Shown piece after piece: positions 1 to 8,092 of a DNA stretch of 51,094 nt. The notes beneath the pieces are model-generated. The model was not told the origin of the DNA. It searched no databases and saw only the letters and a program-made list of their open reading frames with translations. The position numbers and the translations under genes are program-made. Each line of letters begins with the position of its first letter. The first letter of the stretch is position 1. Origin of the DNA: CAWVWD01 sp965662365. GTDB taxonomy: Bacteria > Bacteroidota > Bacteroidia > Chitinophagales > Saprospiraceae. The stretch spans positions 1 through 51,094 of the forward strand of contig CBFIHR010000026.1 in assembly GCA_965662365.1 (NCBI GenBank), given 5' to 3'.

Positions 1-162
1 ATGAAAGTTATATAAAGTTACTTTTGGAAAGGATGGTTGAATCAGTTGAGTTGTTAATCCCTCGGTTTCATCAGAATATTGTACTTCGTAATCTTCTTCT
101 GCTTTAATAGAAATATAATTAGAACTTGGATTTGGGCTAACAACTAAGTAACAGGAAATAAA
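1..162 (-). pseudogene. Tail of a T9SS type A sorted protein, cut by window edge
   Basis: The minus strand reads open from 162 to the left edge. It begins LVVSPNPSSNYISIKAEE and ends VTLYNFH at the edge. SPNPSSNYI followed by a V-T-L-Y-N strand is the start of a type A C-terminal sorting domain, which directs export through the type IX secretion system. A TAA lies immediately upstream (163-165) and there is no ATG or obvious start in the open stretch, so the domain has lost its passenger or the passenger sits in another frame. I found no continuation in the other two frames over the next 60 bases. It could be a relic or a frameshifted gene end; the rest lies outside the window. Confidence 0.5.
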
Positions 163-202
163 TTAGAACAAATCGCTCCGTGTAACTCCGTACCGAGTTC
201 TA

Positions 203-222
203 CCCGAGGTTTCGGGACAGGC
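203..222. repeat. Palindromic repeat of the CCTGTCCCGA family, copy 1
   Basis: CCCGAGGTTTCGGGACAGGC is found here and identically near 50536-50555. Arms CCCGA/TCGGG surround a GGTT loop. Related copies lie inside the FG-GAP gene (21923-21946) and in the hairpin after the GHMP kinase (41706-41740). Confidence 0.7.
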
Positions 223-235
223 GGCACAAGTTGTA

Positions 236-254
236 AAATCGGCGATGCCGATTT
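236..254. terminator. Hairpin with 8-bp arms
   Basis: AAATCGGC and GCCGATTT pair perfectly around a three-base loop. Read on the minus strand it is followed by TTTT. It may end a transcript running leftwards, but no gene ends just before it. Confidence 0.4.
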
Positions 255-533
255 AAAATAATGGTTAATTTGTTTCATTAAAAAATTGGTTTAAAATGTT
301 AATTAAATGTATGTATTAAACAGTTTTGAATCGACTAAATTGAGATGTTCAAGATATGAAAAGAAAATGAACATAGCAAGAGCAGACTTTTGCTATCTTC
401 TCATCAAAATAAACCCTACTACTGGACATTTTTTAAAAAATAGTATTTTTCAAAAATCAATTATTACGTAATTAGTTGATAATCAGACTTAACCGGTTTT
501 TGAAACCTATCGTACCTATATAGATGGGAAGAC

Positions 534-656
534 AGCCCAAACGGGGCGTGATAAGTAGCGTAGGGCGTAATTTATGAAGCCCTACGTTAATCATAACGAG
601 GGAATTTTAGCCCTGAAAGGGCGATACAAGGTGAATAACCATAGGTTGTACCTATG
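534..656. repeat. Interspersed GGGCG palindromic repeat, two tandem units
   Basis: Unit one (about 534-583) has AGCCC-AAAC-GGGGCG and then the arms GTAGGGC/GCCCTAC. Unit two (608-656) has AGCCCTGAAAGGGCG, then a spacer, then CATAGGTTGTACCTATG, a second small hairpin. The second layout (GCCC..GGGCG, about 15-20 bp, CATAGG..CCTATG) recurs at 21594-21644, where it overlaps a coding end. The family looks like the REP-like elements common between Bacteroidota genes. Confidence 0.65.
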
Positions 657-658
657 AA

Positions 659-690
659 AAAAGGATTGCTCTGTTTAGAACAATCCTTTT
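659..690 (-). terminator. Terminator of purH
   Basis: The arms AAAAGGATTG and CAATCCTTTT enclose a 12-base loop. It lies 37 bp beyond the purH stop on the minus strand and is followed there by a run of T. It is symmetrical enough to act in both directions. Confidence 0.7.
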
Positions 691-701
691 ATTATTATTT
701 T

Positions 702-720
702 CACGAAGTACAACTTCGTG
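702..720. repeat. Perfect small hairpin after purH
   Basis: CACGAAGT and ACTTCGTG pair perfectly around three bases, between the purH stop and its terminator. It may be part of the same 3' end structure or a separate repeat. Confidence 0.5.
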
Positions 721-726
721 CTACTT

Positions 727-2256
727 TTAATGTCTAAAATGACGAACACCCGTCATTAACATACTCATTCCTAATTTATTACAAGCGTCAATGCTGTCTT
801 GATCTTTGATAGAACCGCCAGGTTGTACGACGGCAGTGATGCCTGCTTCGCCTGCAATAGTGACACAATCATCAAACGGGAAAAAGGCATCTGAAGCCAT
901 CACCGAACCTGTTAAGTCAAAACCAAATGCTTTGGCTTTTGTAATTGCTTGACGCAACGCATCGACACGAGAAGTTTGTCCACAACCCATTCCTAACAAC
1001 TGGCCATTTTTAGCCAAAACAATCGTGTTAGATTTTAAGTGTTTTCCACATTTGTTGGCAAATTCTAAATCTTTGATTTCTTGTGCAGTCGGTGCTTTTT
1101 CAGTGGAAACGGTAAAGTTTGCTTCGCCTTCCATTGTTGCGTCCGCATCTTGTTCGATGACACCGTTTAACAATGTTTTGAATGTTGTAGCGTGTGTGTT
1201 CCAATTTTTGATATTCATCAACACCCGCTTTTTGCGTTTGTGAGTCAATATTTCGTATGCCTCTTCTGTAAAACTCGGTGCGATTAACACCTCAAAGAAT
1301 AGTTTATGAATTTCCTTAGCGGTTTCAGCATCAATTTCAGAATTACAAATCAAAATACCACCAAAAGCAGAAATAGGATCACCAGCCAAAGCATCGTTCC
1401 ATGCTTCCAAAACCGTTGGACGAGTTGCAACGCCACAAGCATTCGTATGTTTTAAAACTGCGAAAGTCGGTGCATCATCTTTGAACTCTTTCATAATGCC
1501 AACTGCTGCATCAATATCGACTAAGTTATTGTAAGACAAGGCTTTTCCACACAATTTGTCAAACATTTCGTCTAAATTACCATAGTATTTAGCCGATTGA
1601 TGTGGGTTTTCGCCATAACGCAAAGTTTCAGAAGTTTGAATACTTTGCTTAAACATTGCCCCTTCTTCTACACCTTCAGAGAAATAGTTGAAAATCGCAA
1701 CATCATAGTGCGAAGACACATTGAAGGCTTTACGAGCTAAGGCTTTTCTGTCTGCTTTGTCCGTTGCACCGTCTTTTTCTGTGATAATATTTAAGAAAAA
1801 CTCGTAATCATCACGAGAAGCGACAACGGCTACATCGTTGAAGTTTTTCGCTGCTGCACGAATCAATGAAATACCGCCAATGTCAATTTTTTCAATAATC
1901 GTACTTTCGTCAGAAGTATTCGCAACCGTTTCCTCAAAAGGATATAAATCAACAATTACCAAATCAATTTCTGGCAAATTATATTCCGCCAACTGCGATA
2001 AGTGAGCTGCCTCACGACGAGCCAAGATACCACCAAAAACCGCTGGGTGCAACGTCTTCACTCGACCATCTAAAATAGACGGAAAGCCTGTGATGGTTTC
2101 GACAGGAATCACTTCCGCTCCCAAGTTTTCGATAAATTTCTGTGTGCCACCCGTTGAATAAATGGTTACCCCTTGTTTTTTTAACTCTTCTACAATTGGC
2201 TCTAAGCCATCTTTGTAATACACTGAAATAAGTGCGGATTTTATCTTCTTAGCCAT
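727..2256 (-). CDS. purH: Bifunctional AICAR transformylase / IMP cyclohydrolase
   Basis: Catalyses the last two steps of de novo purine synthesis in the cytoplasm: formyl transfer from 10-formyl-THF to AICAR, then ring closure to IMP. An N-terminal MGS-like cyclohydrolase domain (about 1-140; STGGT at 34-38, GFPSILDGRVKTLHP at 57-71) is followed by the AICARFT part, with LRYGENPHQ at 212-220 and the catalytic Lys-His pair in LKHTNACGVA (K269, H270). It ends in the typical RHFRH. I start it at ATG 2256 (MAKKIKS, 509 residues, normal length). The frame stays open for 18 more codons, but those codons are encoded by a short repeated motif (CGCAA/CACAA) and have no homology to PurH. It has its own terminator and stands alone. 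Confidence 0.97.
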   Translation of the reverse strand: MAKKIKSALISVYYKDGLEPIVEELKKQGVTIYSTGGTQKFIENLGAEVIPVETITGFPSILDGRVKTLHPAVFGGILARREAAHLSQLAEYNLPEIDLVIVDLYPFEETVANTSDESTIIEKIDIGGISLIRAAAKNFNDVAVVASRDDYEFFLNIITEKDGATDKADRKALARKAFNVSSHYDVAIFNYFSEGVEEGAMFKQSIQTSETLRYGENPHQSAKYYGNLDEMFDKLCGKALSYNNLVDIDAAVGIMKEFKDDAPTFAVLKHTNACGVATRPTVLEAWNDALAGDPISAFGGILICNSEIDAETAKEIHKLFFEVLIAPSFTEEAYEILTHKRKKRVLMNIKNWNTHATTFKTLLNGVIEQDADATMEGEANFTVSTEKAPTAQEIKDLEFANKCGKHLKSNTIVLAKNGQLLGMGCGQTSRVDALRQAITKAKAFGFDLTGSVMASDAFFPFDDCVTIAGEAGITAVVQPGGSIKDQDSIDACNKLGMSMLMTGVRHFRH

Positions 2257-2356
2257 GATTAATAAAGTTTCGAGTTGTGTGTTGCGAATTGCGTGTTCAA
2301 GAACTTGCAACTCAAAAAACTCAACCTAAAAAGTTTGATACGTTTAAAATAAGCCG

Positions 2357-2364
2357 CAAAGGTA
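2357..2364 (-). promoter_or_regulatory. Probable purH promoter, -7 box
   Basis: On the minus strand TACCTTTG fits the Bacteroidota -7 box TAnnTTTG and sits about 100 bases upstream of the chosen purH start. No convincing TTG -33 element is visible. Confidence 0.45.
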
Positions 2365-2671
2365 AGAAATTGAAAAGATGGATTTTAGGTAAAGTGTAAT
2401 TTTTATCGAATAGCTGATCAATAATCTGTAATTATTTTCATACAAAGTTATCCATAGTTTTTAGCTTTTACAGATAGAACTCCTATTTTTGAGACAACTA
2501 ATTAATAATTATCTCTCAATACTTAGGGGATTTTTAAGTAAAGTTTTATTCTTTGGGTGACCTTATAAGGATTTTTTTTGTAAAAATTGTATCTCAAAGA
2601 TCGACTTAAAGCAGCAAACTCTTGTATTAATTTAAAAATCCTAAGATTTTGAGATTTACTAATAAAATCAA
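2365..2671. other. Spacer between divergent purH and mltG
   Basis: This is AT-rich sequence with no plausible ORF. It must contain the mltG promoter, but I see no exact TAnnTTTG box for the plus strand. Confidence 0.5.
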
Positions 2672-3706
2672 ATGAAAATATTTAAAATACTTGGCATACT
2701 CATTTTGTTAGGAATTGTAGTTGGTGGATTTTTCGCTTATCGTTATTACGATATGTACTTTGAGAAAAACGTACCGAGCGAATTGAAAACGGATTTGGTA
2801 CAAATTCCGACAGGTTCAACCTTTGAAGACTTGGTAGAAATACTAAAAAAAGAGGAAATTATCCTTGATGAAACCAGTTTTCGTACCGCAGCTTCGTACA
2901 TGAATTATACGGACGATATCAAACCGGGACAATACAAAATCGAACCGAATATCACGAGTAAGCGCTTGGTAACAATTCTAAAAACATTTGGTCAAACGCC
3001 AGTTCAGTTCGTTATTCATAATAAACGAACACTGGAACAAGTCGCAGGTCATTGTGGCAAATTATTAGAAGCCGACTCTTTGGCATTTTTAGATGCAATT
3101 ATGGACGAAGCATTCTGGGCAGAACATGGCTACAACTTAGAAACCGCAATGTCTGCATTTATTCCTAATACGTATCAAATTTATTGGACAACTACTCCAA
3201 AAGATTTCTTTTTAAGAATGATTTCAGAACACGATAAGTTTTGGGACAAAGACAACCGCAGGGCGAAAGCCGAGCAAATGAATTATACGCCAGAGCAAGT
3301 TTACACTTTAGCCTCAATCGTCGAAACAGAATCACAGCACAAGCCTGAACGCCCTCGTATCGCAGGTGTCTATATCAATCGTCTGGAGCGAGGAATTCCA
3401 CTTCAAGCCGACCCGTGTATTGTTTTTGCTTTGCGTGATTTTTCCTTAAAAAGAATTTTGGATAAACACCTACAAATCGAATCACCTTATAATACTTACA
3501 AGTACGCCGGTTTGCCGCCAGGGCCAATTTATATGTCGTCGATTTCAAGTATTGATGCGGTTTTGAATTATGAAGAGCACAGTTATTTATATTTTTGTGC
3601 AAAACCGGATCTTTCTCGCACTCACAATTTTGCAAAAACACTTTCGGCTCATAATGTCAATGCAAGAAACTATCATCGTTGGTTAAATCAACAAGGAATT
3701 AAGTAA
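2672..3706 (+). CDS. mltG: Endolytic murein transglycosylase MltG (YceG-like)
   Basis: Cleaves nascent peptidoglycan strands within the glycan chain and so limits their length; it acts at the periplasmic face of the inner membrane. One N-terminal transmembrane anchor (residues about 4-24) is followed by a LysM-like region (about 45-110) and the YceG catalytic domain. The catalytic Glu lies in LASIVETES at E218, the same number as in E. coli. It is followed by ERPRIAGVYINRLERGIPLQ and the DP of QADPCIVFA. SPYNTYKYAGLPPGPI is the conserved C-terminal loop. The length of 344 is normal. It is a single gene. Confidence 0.95.
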   Translation: MKIFKILGILILLGIVVGGFFAYRYYDMYFEKNVPSELKTDLVQIPTGSTFEDLVEILKKEEIILDETSFRTAASYMNYTDDIKPGQYKIEPNITSKRLVTILKTFGQTPVQFVIHNKRTLEQVAGHCGKLLEADSLAFLDAIMDEAFWAEHGYNLETAMSAFIPNTYQIYWTTTPKDFFLRMISEHDKFWDKDNRRAKAEQMNYTPEQVYTLASIVETESQHKPERPRIAGVYINRLERGIPLQADPCIVFALRDFSLKRILDKHLQIESPYNTYKYAGLPPGPIYMSSISSIDAVLNYEEHSYLYFCAKPDLSRTHNFAKTLSAHNVNARNYHRWLNQQGIK

Positions 3707-4322
3707 AATAACGGTTTAAAAAACGGTTTAAAACGAAGTCAAATGACGAATCGCATTATTCATTTTACGCTTTTGTTAAAATGGATAATGCAATCATTTC
3801 TATCAAGGTTTTTCAAAAATTCACAAAACGTCTTCACAACGAAAAGGTATCGCTACTTCTCATCATTTAAATCAATAATGTAGCTTTATCCAATTCCAAA
3901 ACAATTACCAAAACTATAACACCACTGACTTTCAGCAAATTATATGTACCAACTACATCGAATTCAAATACTATGATATTTTTAAGAAAAAGAATTTGAA
4001 AAAGCGGATTAGCCCTAACTTTATTAAGAAAATTTAATAATTTTTTACACTCCCAGATCTCAATACGTACCAAAAAATCATTGGAGATGAAAAGTCAGTG
4101 AATTGTTTTAAAATAACTCAACTCAAAAAAAAGTATTTATTTTTTAACTTTTTATTATAAATTTAACCTGCCGAAACCGAATTAACAACCAACTTGTCTC
4201 AAGAATTAGAAAACGCTAATTTATTAGTGACTCTTTTTTTGTGAAAACTTTGCAGCGTATAAACCTAACAGATTTCAGAAATCTATTAGGCTTCGAGACA
4301 GCACCTTTACCTAAAACCACTT
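3707..4322. other. Long spacer before the endonuclease operon
   Basis: No credible gene. A direct repeat of AACGGTTTAAAA sits just after mltG (3709-3735). On the plus strand a frame at about 3880-4037 reads as lysine/asparagine-rich peptide without a start; it may be decayed coding DNA but I cannot assign it. The last 60 bases carry a terminator-like hairpin. Confidence 0.45.
4262..4293. repeat. Palindromic hairpin, AACCTGACAG family, copy 1 (diverged)
   Basis: AACCTAACAGATTT and AAATCTATTAGGCTT pair with a few mismatches. Better copies of the same design lie at 10734-10766, 15764-15796 and 31441-31470. Here it sits 30 bp upstream of the endonuclease start, in its probable leader. Confidence 0.5.
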
Positions 4323-5126
4323 ATGTCAATACAAGATTGGAAATACAATCACTACGTCGAGCAAATACGCCGTACCTTTCATTTAAATAAAAATAAGAAA
4401 CATTTTCGTATCAAAAAACATGAAAACTTTGTCATTACGGCATTACTTCATGATGAAAGACTGCGAGAACTCAAACCTTTAACGCAGCATTATGTCCCAC
4501 TTTCTAACTCCAATTATGCCTTAATTGATTTATATTATCCACAAATTGACCTTGCCCTTGAAGTCGATGAACCACATCATTTAAATAATCAAAAGGCAGA
4601 CGCAATACGTCAAGAAGGCATTGAAGACTTAATACAATGTGATTTTATTCGCTTTGATGTAAATGCCGGAAAGATTATTTCTGATATCGAAATTGCCAAA
4701 AAGCGAATGATTGAAAAAATGGAATCGCTAAAAGCTAAAGGTAAATTCGAAGAGTGGAAACCTATCCAGACTTTAGATATCGAAGAGGCCAAAGCACAAT
4801 ACAACAACACGCTTTTTATAAAAATAAAAGGGGCATTCGAGCCAGAAACCATGTACGACCGCTACCGTGGCCGCTGGCCGTTGGCAGAAAAGAAGTTGCC
4901 ACACATCAATCAAGTGATTGTCGTACATGATCGAGTGATCAGCAAAGTTTTTAAAAATCCAACTTTCAAACGATTTGAAGAAGATAACAAAGTTTTCTTT
5001 GAAGCAGAAGAAGATAGCAATAGCGAAATTATTGGAAATAATATCACAAACTGGGAATATCAAATCACCTGGACTTACTCTAATGATATTGAGGAATTGG
5101 TGAAGCCAAAAAGGAAAAGTAATTAA
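4323..5126 (+). CDS. PvuRts1I/AbaSI-like modification-dependent endonuclease
   Basis: Probable type IV restriction enzyme that would cut DNA containing 5-hydroxymethylcytosine or its glucosylated form, as phages of the T4 type carry. The N-terminal half contains a Vsr/PD-(D/E)XK-type core: ALIDLYYPQIDLALEVDEPHH (D69, E80, D82, E83, H85, H86) followed by KADAIRQEGI and FIRFDV. I recall PvuRts1I having a matching block (DLYLPQ, EIDEAHH, KADAVR), which is the basis of the call. The C-terminal half (about 160-255) has GRWPLAEKK, a Y/V-H-D-R-V-I-S-K-V-F strand and paired tryptophans (W244, W250), consistent with an SRA-like base-flipping domain. The length of 267 is close to the family. No methyltransferase partner is adjacent, as expected for this class. 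It starts the operon; the next gene is 22 bp away. Confidence 0.75.
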   Translation: MSIQDWKYNHYVEQIRRTFHLNKNKKHFRIKKHENFVITALLHDERLRELKPLTQHYVPLSNSNYALIDLYYPQIDLALEVDEPHHLNNQKADAIRQEGIEDLIQCDFIRFDVNAGKIISDIEIAKKRMIEKMESLKAKGKFEEWKPIQTLDIEEAKAQYNNTLFIKIKGAFEPETMYDRYRGRWPLAEKKLPHINQVIVVHDRVISKVFKNPTFKRFEEDNKVFFEAEEDSNSEIIGNNITNWEYQITWTYSNDIEELVKPKRKSN

Positions 5127-5148
5127 AAAACTATAAAAATTAAAAGCG

Positions 5149-5406
5149 ATGGCAATCAAAATGATTATTTCAGATATCTATGAATTGGAAAACAGCGGAT
5201 CTGCAGATAAAGTAGAACGTATTGAAGGGACTTATGATGGTAAAGATTTTGAGCTGGATAGAGTGTATTCTGACGAAAATGAAGAAGAAGAAACTTATGG
5301 TTTGATCGAGGTAGAATGGTACGACGGTGACGACTCTCTCACGGACGAAGAGCAAGAAATTATCATCGAACGATTTTGGGATATGGATTATGATGAGGAA
5401 TTATAA
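5149..5406 (+). CDS. Small acidic protein, unknown function
   Basis: 85 residues. Function not recognised. It starts with a beta-strand-like MIISDIYELE and is dominated by Asp/Glu, with a run of glutamates in its middle and a D-M-D-Y-D-E-E-L tail, so its net charge is strongly negative. It lies 22 bp after the endonuclease and 50 bp before the next gene on the same strand, so it is probably co-transcribed with both. Small acidic proteins beside nucleases can be immunity or DNA-mimic proteins, but nothing in the sequence proves either. Confidence 0.7.
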   Translation: MAIKMIISDIYELENSGSADKVERIEGTYDGKDFELDRVYSDENEEEETYGLIEVEWYDGDDSLTDEEQEIIIERFWDMDYDEEL

Positions 5407-5456
5407 ATAGGACGAAATTTAAACACACTCTATTTTTTAAAATAAAATCTAAACAA

Positions 5457-7469
5457 ATGGCTAAAGACTATACAAAATACTATGTCGAAGGCATTGACGG
5501 AAACTTCAACAAAGCTCGTCTGGTTCAAGCGATTATTAAGCATTATGTTGAAACTAATGCAATAATTTGGGACACCATATTAGCAACTTTTCCACACGAA
5601 TTACAAGGTAAAAAAGGCGTAATTGCTAAAAAATCGGACGTTGAAAAAGAACGAGATTTTTACATGGATGCGCCGATGACACTTCAAGACGGTACCGAAA
5701 TCGTTTCTTGTCGTCAATGGGGCAAACACAATATTGTCCACTTTATTGAGCGTGCAACGGCATTGGGCTATGAAATCAGCGTAGTCGGTGGCGAAACGGA
5801 AACAAAAGAAAATAGTATGAAATTCACATCTGAACAAATCGACAAAATCGAAAATGCGACTTGGTTCTATGATATAAAACAAGTTTTGGGTGAAGTCTTA
5901 GGTGTTGAGTCTTATCAGGTATCATCGTTGGATATAGAACCGTATTTAGAAGAATTGGTAGATAATAAAACTTTTGACGGCATAGAAACGGCATTGCCTT
6001 ATGATGAAATTGCTCGGACAGTCAATCAAATTTATGGCAATCTTACTTACTTAGCCTATTACAATCAAGAAGGCAAAGGTGATAAAACAGCCACTGAATA
6101 TGAAAATCTTTGGGCGAACGCATTGAAAAAAATAGAAGCAAAAGCCATAACGGACAATGATTATTGGGCTTTAGGCGAATCGTCATTGGAGAAATTCACG
6201 CCTTTTGAGGACAAAGACGAAATGTTGGCTTTTGTTCATGCTGCTTATGAAAAAGCGATTGAATTAGATACAGAGGTGAGCAGTTTGACCGTGATGGCAA
6301 ATCGTTTGTGTTCGGAATATTATACGAATAATGAATTACTTAAAAAAGCAGGTGAAAGGGCTTTAGCGTTAGCGGAAACTTTCCGAGACTATATTCAGAT
6401 TTGTTATAATGATAATGATGAAAGAGTTTTTAACCAAGAAATTTTTGATCAAGCGATTGATAAGATAATAGAACTGAAAGACCAAGATGAAGATGGAGAT
6501 ATAAAAAACCTCATTTTGCTGTTGGAGGATGATGAAGAGATAGATACTATCAAAAAATTAGACCCAAATTGGGTACCGACGGAAAGACTTGAAATCAAAA
6601 TTAGCGGTCGCATTCCTGAATATTATTTCGGTAATATCAAAGAGGAATACATCGAAGTATTTGAAAAGGCATTAGAACACGCCAATGAAAATATGGATAC
6701 GATGCAGACGTTTTTGGAAGCATTGTTAAAAACGACTTTAGAAGACAGAGAGGAAGATATGGAAATATTTAAAGTGGATATGGACATGGAAGCCGTCAAA
6801 GAAGATTGTCCGAAATTAGTGGAGTTGTTGGATAAAATAAAGGAAGATGAAATGAATCATTATGAATTGTATGAGGAGATTTTAGATATTCCATACAAGC
6901 CTACTATTATTTTTATTGAAGATGATGCTCGAATTAGCATAACAAAAAATTGGGGCGAAGATGAAGTACTTGCACCTCAAAAACTAAGTGACTTCTTGGG
7001 CGAACAGGAATACATAGACCTGACTGAACCCGAAAATGAAGCGATTAAAAATCAAATTACAGCCCTTTACGAGGAACAAAATGGTGAATTTGCTTTTGAT
7101 GGTGAAGTCGAAGAAATGACAGTTTATCAATCAGAGCAAAAAACCTTGCTTATCAGCAATTGGATAAAACCTGACGACCTTAGTCCTGATGAGTTTTTAG
7201 AAAAAGAACATGAAGTCATGATTATCCATGACGATATTGTGGACTATACTTTTGATATTACAACAAAGAATTTTGACTTATCCAAAATCACTTTCCTACA
7301 GTTTGCCAGTGCAGATGAAATTCGACAATCGGCTGCTGAATTGGTGGCTAATTATCTTTTTTATGGAAATGAACATATCTCGCCTGACAGAGATTGGCAC
7401 AGAGATAAAGGTATTGAGTTACAGTATCAGCCTCAATATGGAGGTTTGAGGGCTTTGTTGGAAGGATAA
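5457..7469 (+). CDS. Large acidic multidomain protein, unknown function
   Basis: 670 residues with no signal peptide or membrane segment. Three parts are visible. Residues 1-110 form a compact module with FPHELQG (45-51), a DGTEIVSCRQWG block and NIVHFIERATALGYEI; from memory this resembles a domain seen in defence-type multidomain proteins, unverified. Residues about 125-345 are mostly helical and may be TPR-like. Residues 377-670 are a paralogue of the whole 290-residue protein encoded at 8093-8965: both open with ISGRIPxYxFG and share DMDMEAVKEDCP, HDNIVDF-like, FDLSK-ITFLQF-like and HRDKGF-like blocks. It is in an operon with its neighbours. I cannot assign an activity. Confidence 0.75.
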   Translation: MAKDYTKYYVEGIDGNFNKARLVQAIIKHYVETNAIIWDTILATFPHELQGKKGVIAKKSDVEKERDFYMDAPMTLQDGTEIVSCRQWGKHNIVHFIERATALGYEISVVGGETETKENSMKFTSEQIDKIENATWFYDIKQVLGEVLGVESYQVSSLDIEPYLEELVDNKTFDGIETALPYDEIARTVNQIYGNLTYLAYYNQEGKGDKTATEYENLWANALKKIEAKAITDNDYWALGESSLEKFTPFEDKDEMLAFVHAAYEKAIELDTEVSSLTVMANRLCSEYYTNNELLKKAGERALALAETFRDYIQICYNDNDERVFNQEIFDQAIDKIIELKDQDEDGDIKNLILLLEDDEEIDTIKKLDPNWVPTERLEIKISGRIPEYYFGNIKEEYIEVFEKALEHANENMDTMQTFLEALLKTTLEDREEDMEIFKVDMDMEAVKEDCPKLVELLDKIKEDEMNHYELYEEILDIPYKPTIIFIEDDARISITKNWGEDEVLAPQKLSDFLGEQEYIDLTEPENEAIKNQITALYEEQNGEFAFDGEVEEMTVYQSEQKTLLISNWIKPDDLSPDEFLEKEHEVMIIHDDIVDYTFDITTKNFDLSKITFLQFASADEIRQSAAELVANYLFYGNEHISPDRDWHRDKGIELQYQPQYGGLRALLEG

Positions 7470-7529
7470 ATTTATTGCTAAACGAAAAATTAAAAGACTT
7501 AAAACCTAAAACTTAAAACTTAACAGAAA

Positions 7530-8054
7530 ATGAAATTAGAAATCGAATTAATGGGCAGTATGTTTCAAGATTGGGATAATGAAGTATTCCGTTGGGACAC
7601 CGATAATATTTTAAAAATCAGCTTAAATGAAAAGTTGATTTATTCAGGTGCTTTAACTGGCTTGACAGTGGTTGACGCTGACGATACCGTGACCGCAGCT
7701 ACTGAAGCGACACAGGCATTGAAATATTACAGTTTTGACCACATGAAACGTTGTGCTTTTGAAACAAAAGATGGAGAAACAGAACACTTCGCTTATGCTT
7801 ATTCTAACCTGAAAGCGACGGGCGAAGAAGTTACCATTAAATATGGTAAATTTCATTTAGCTGGTGAGGTTGAAGTCGCAGATGACTTCAAGTTGAATGA
7901 TTTAACTTTTGTTCGTCTGGATAATTTAGCGAAAGCGGTGCATTCTGGCGACCCTTATTTCGCTTCTTTAATTTGTTGTGTTGGGCACGGAGAAATTAAC
8001 TTAAAAACAAAGGCTTCAAATATCAAAGATCAAGAAGAAGTAATGATTTATTGA
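7530..8054 (+). CDS. Acidic protein of the operon family, unknown function
   Basis: 174 residues, not recognised. It opens with MKLEIELMG, and has the block WDTDNILKISLNEKLIYSG. This matches in order the WYDTDNFL...ELYSGELNEL block of the 200-residue protein at 9881-10483, so the two probably share a domain. The C-terminal part contains FVRLDNLAKAVHSGDPYFA, which looks structured. It follows the 670-residue gene by 60 bp and precedes the next start by 38 bp. Confidence 0.7.
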   Translation: MKLEIELMGSMFQDWDNEVFRWDTDNILKISLNEKLIYSGALTGLTVVDADDTVTAATEATQALKYYSFDHMKRCAFETKDGETEHFAYAYSNLKATGEEVTIKYGKFHLAGEVEVADDFKLNDLTFVRLDNLAKAVHSGDPYFASLICCVGHGEINLKTKASNIKDQEEVMIY

Positions 8055-8092
8055 TCAATAACTATTCATTTACCAAATTTAAAATCAAAATT

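Larger units (their letters stand above)
163..726. other. Gene-free, repeat-rich spacer
   Basis: No ORF here looks coding. The stretch holds a 20-bp palindromic repeat, a hairpin at 236-254, two copies of a GGGCG-type interspersed repeat, the terminator of purH and a perfect 8-bp-arm hairpin at 702-720. From 256 to 530 I see only AT-rich sequence. Confidence 0.6.

Noticed and set aside
3867..4073. 68-codon minus-strand ORF in the gap after mltG
   Set aside because: Leu/Ile/Val-rich composition from AT-rich DNA, no recognisable start context or family. The opposite strand has an equally plausible open frame, so neither is supported.
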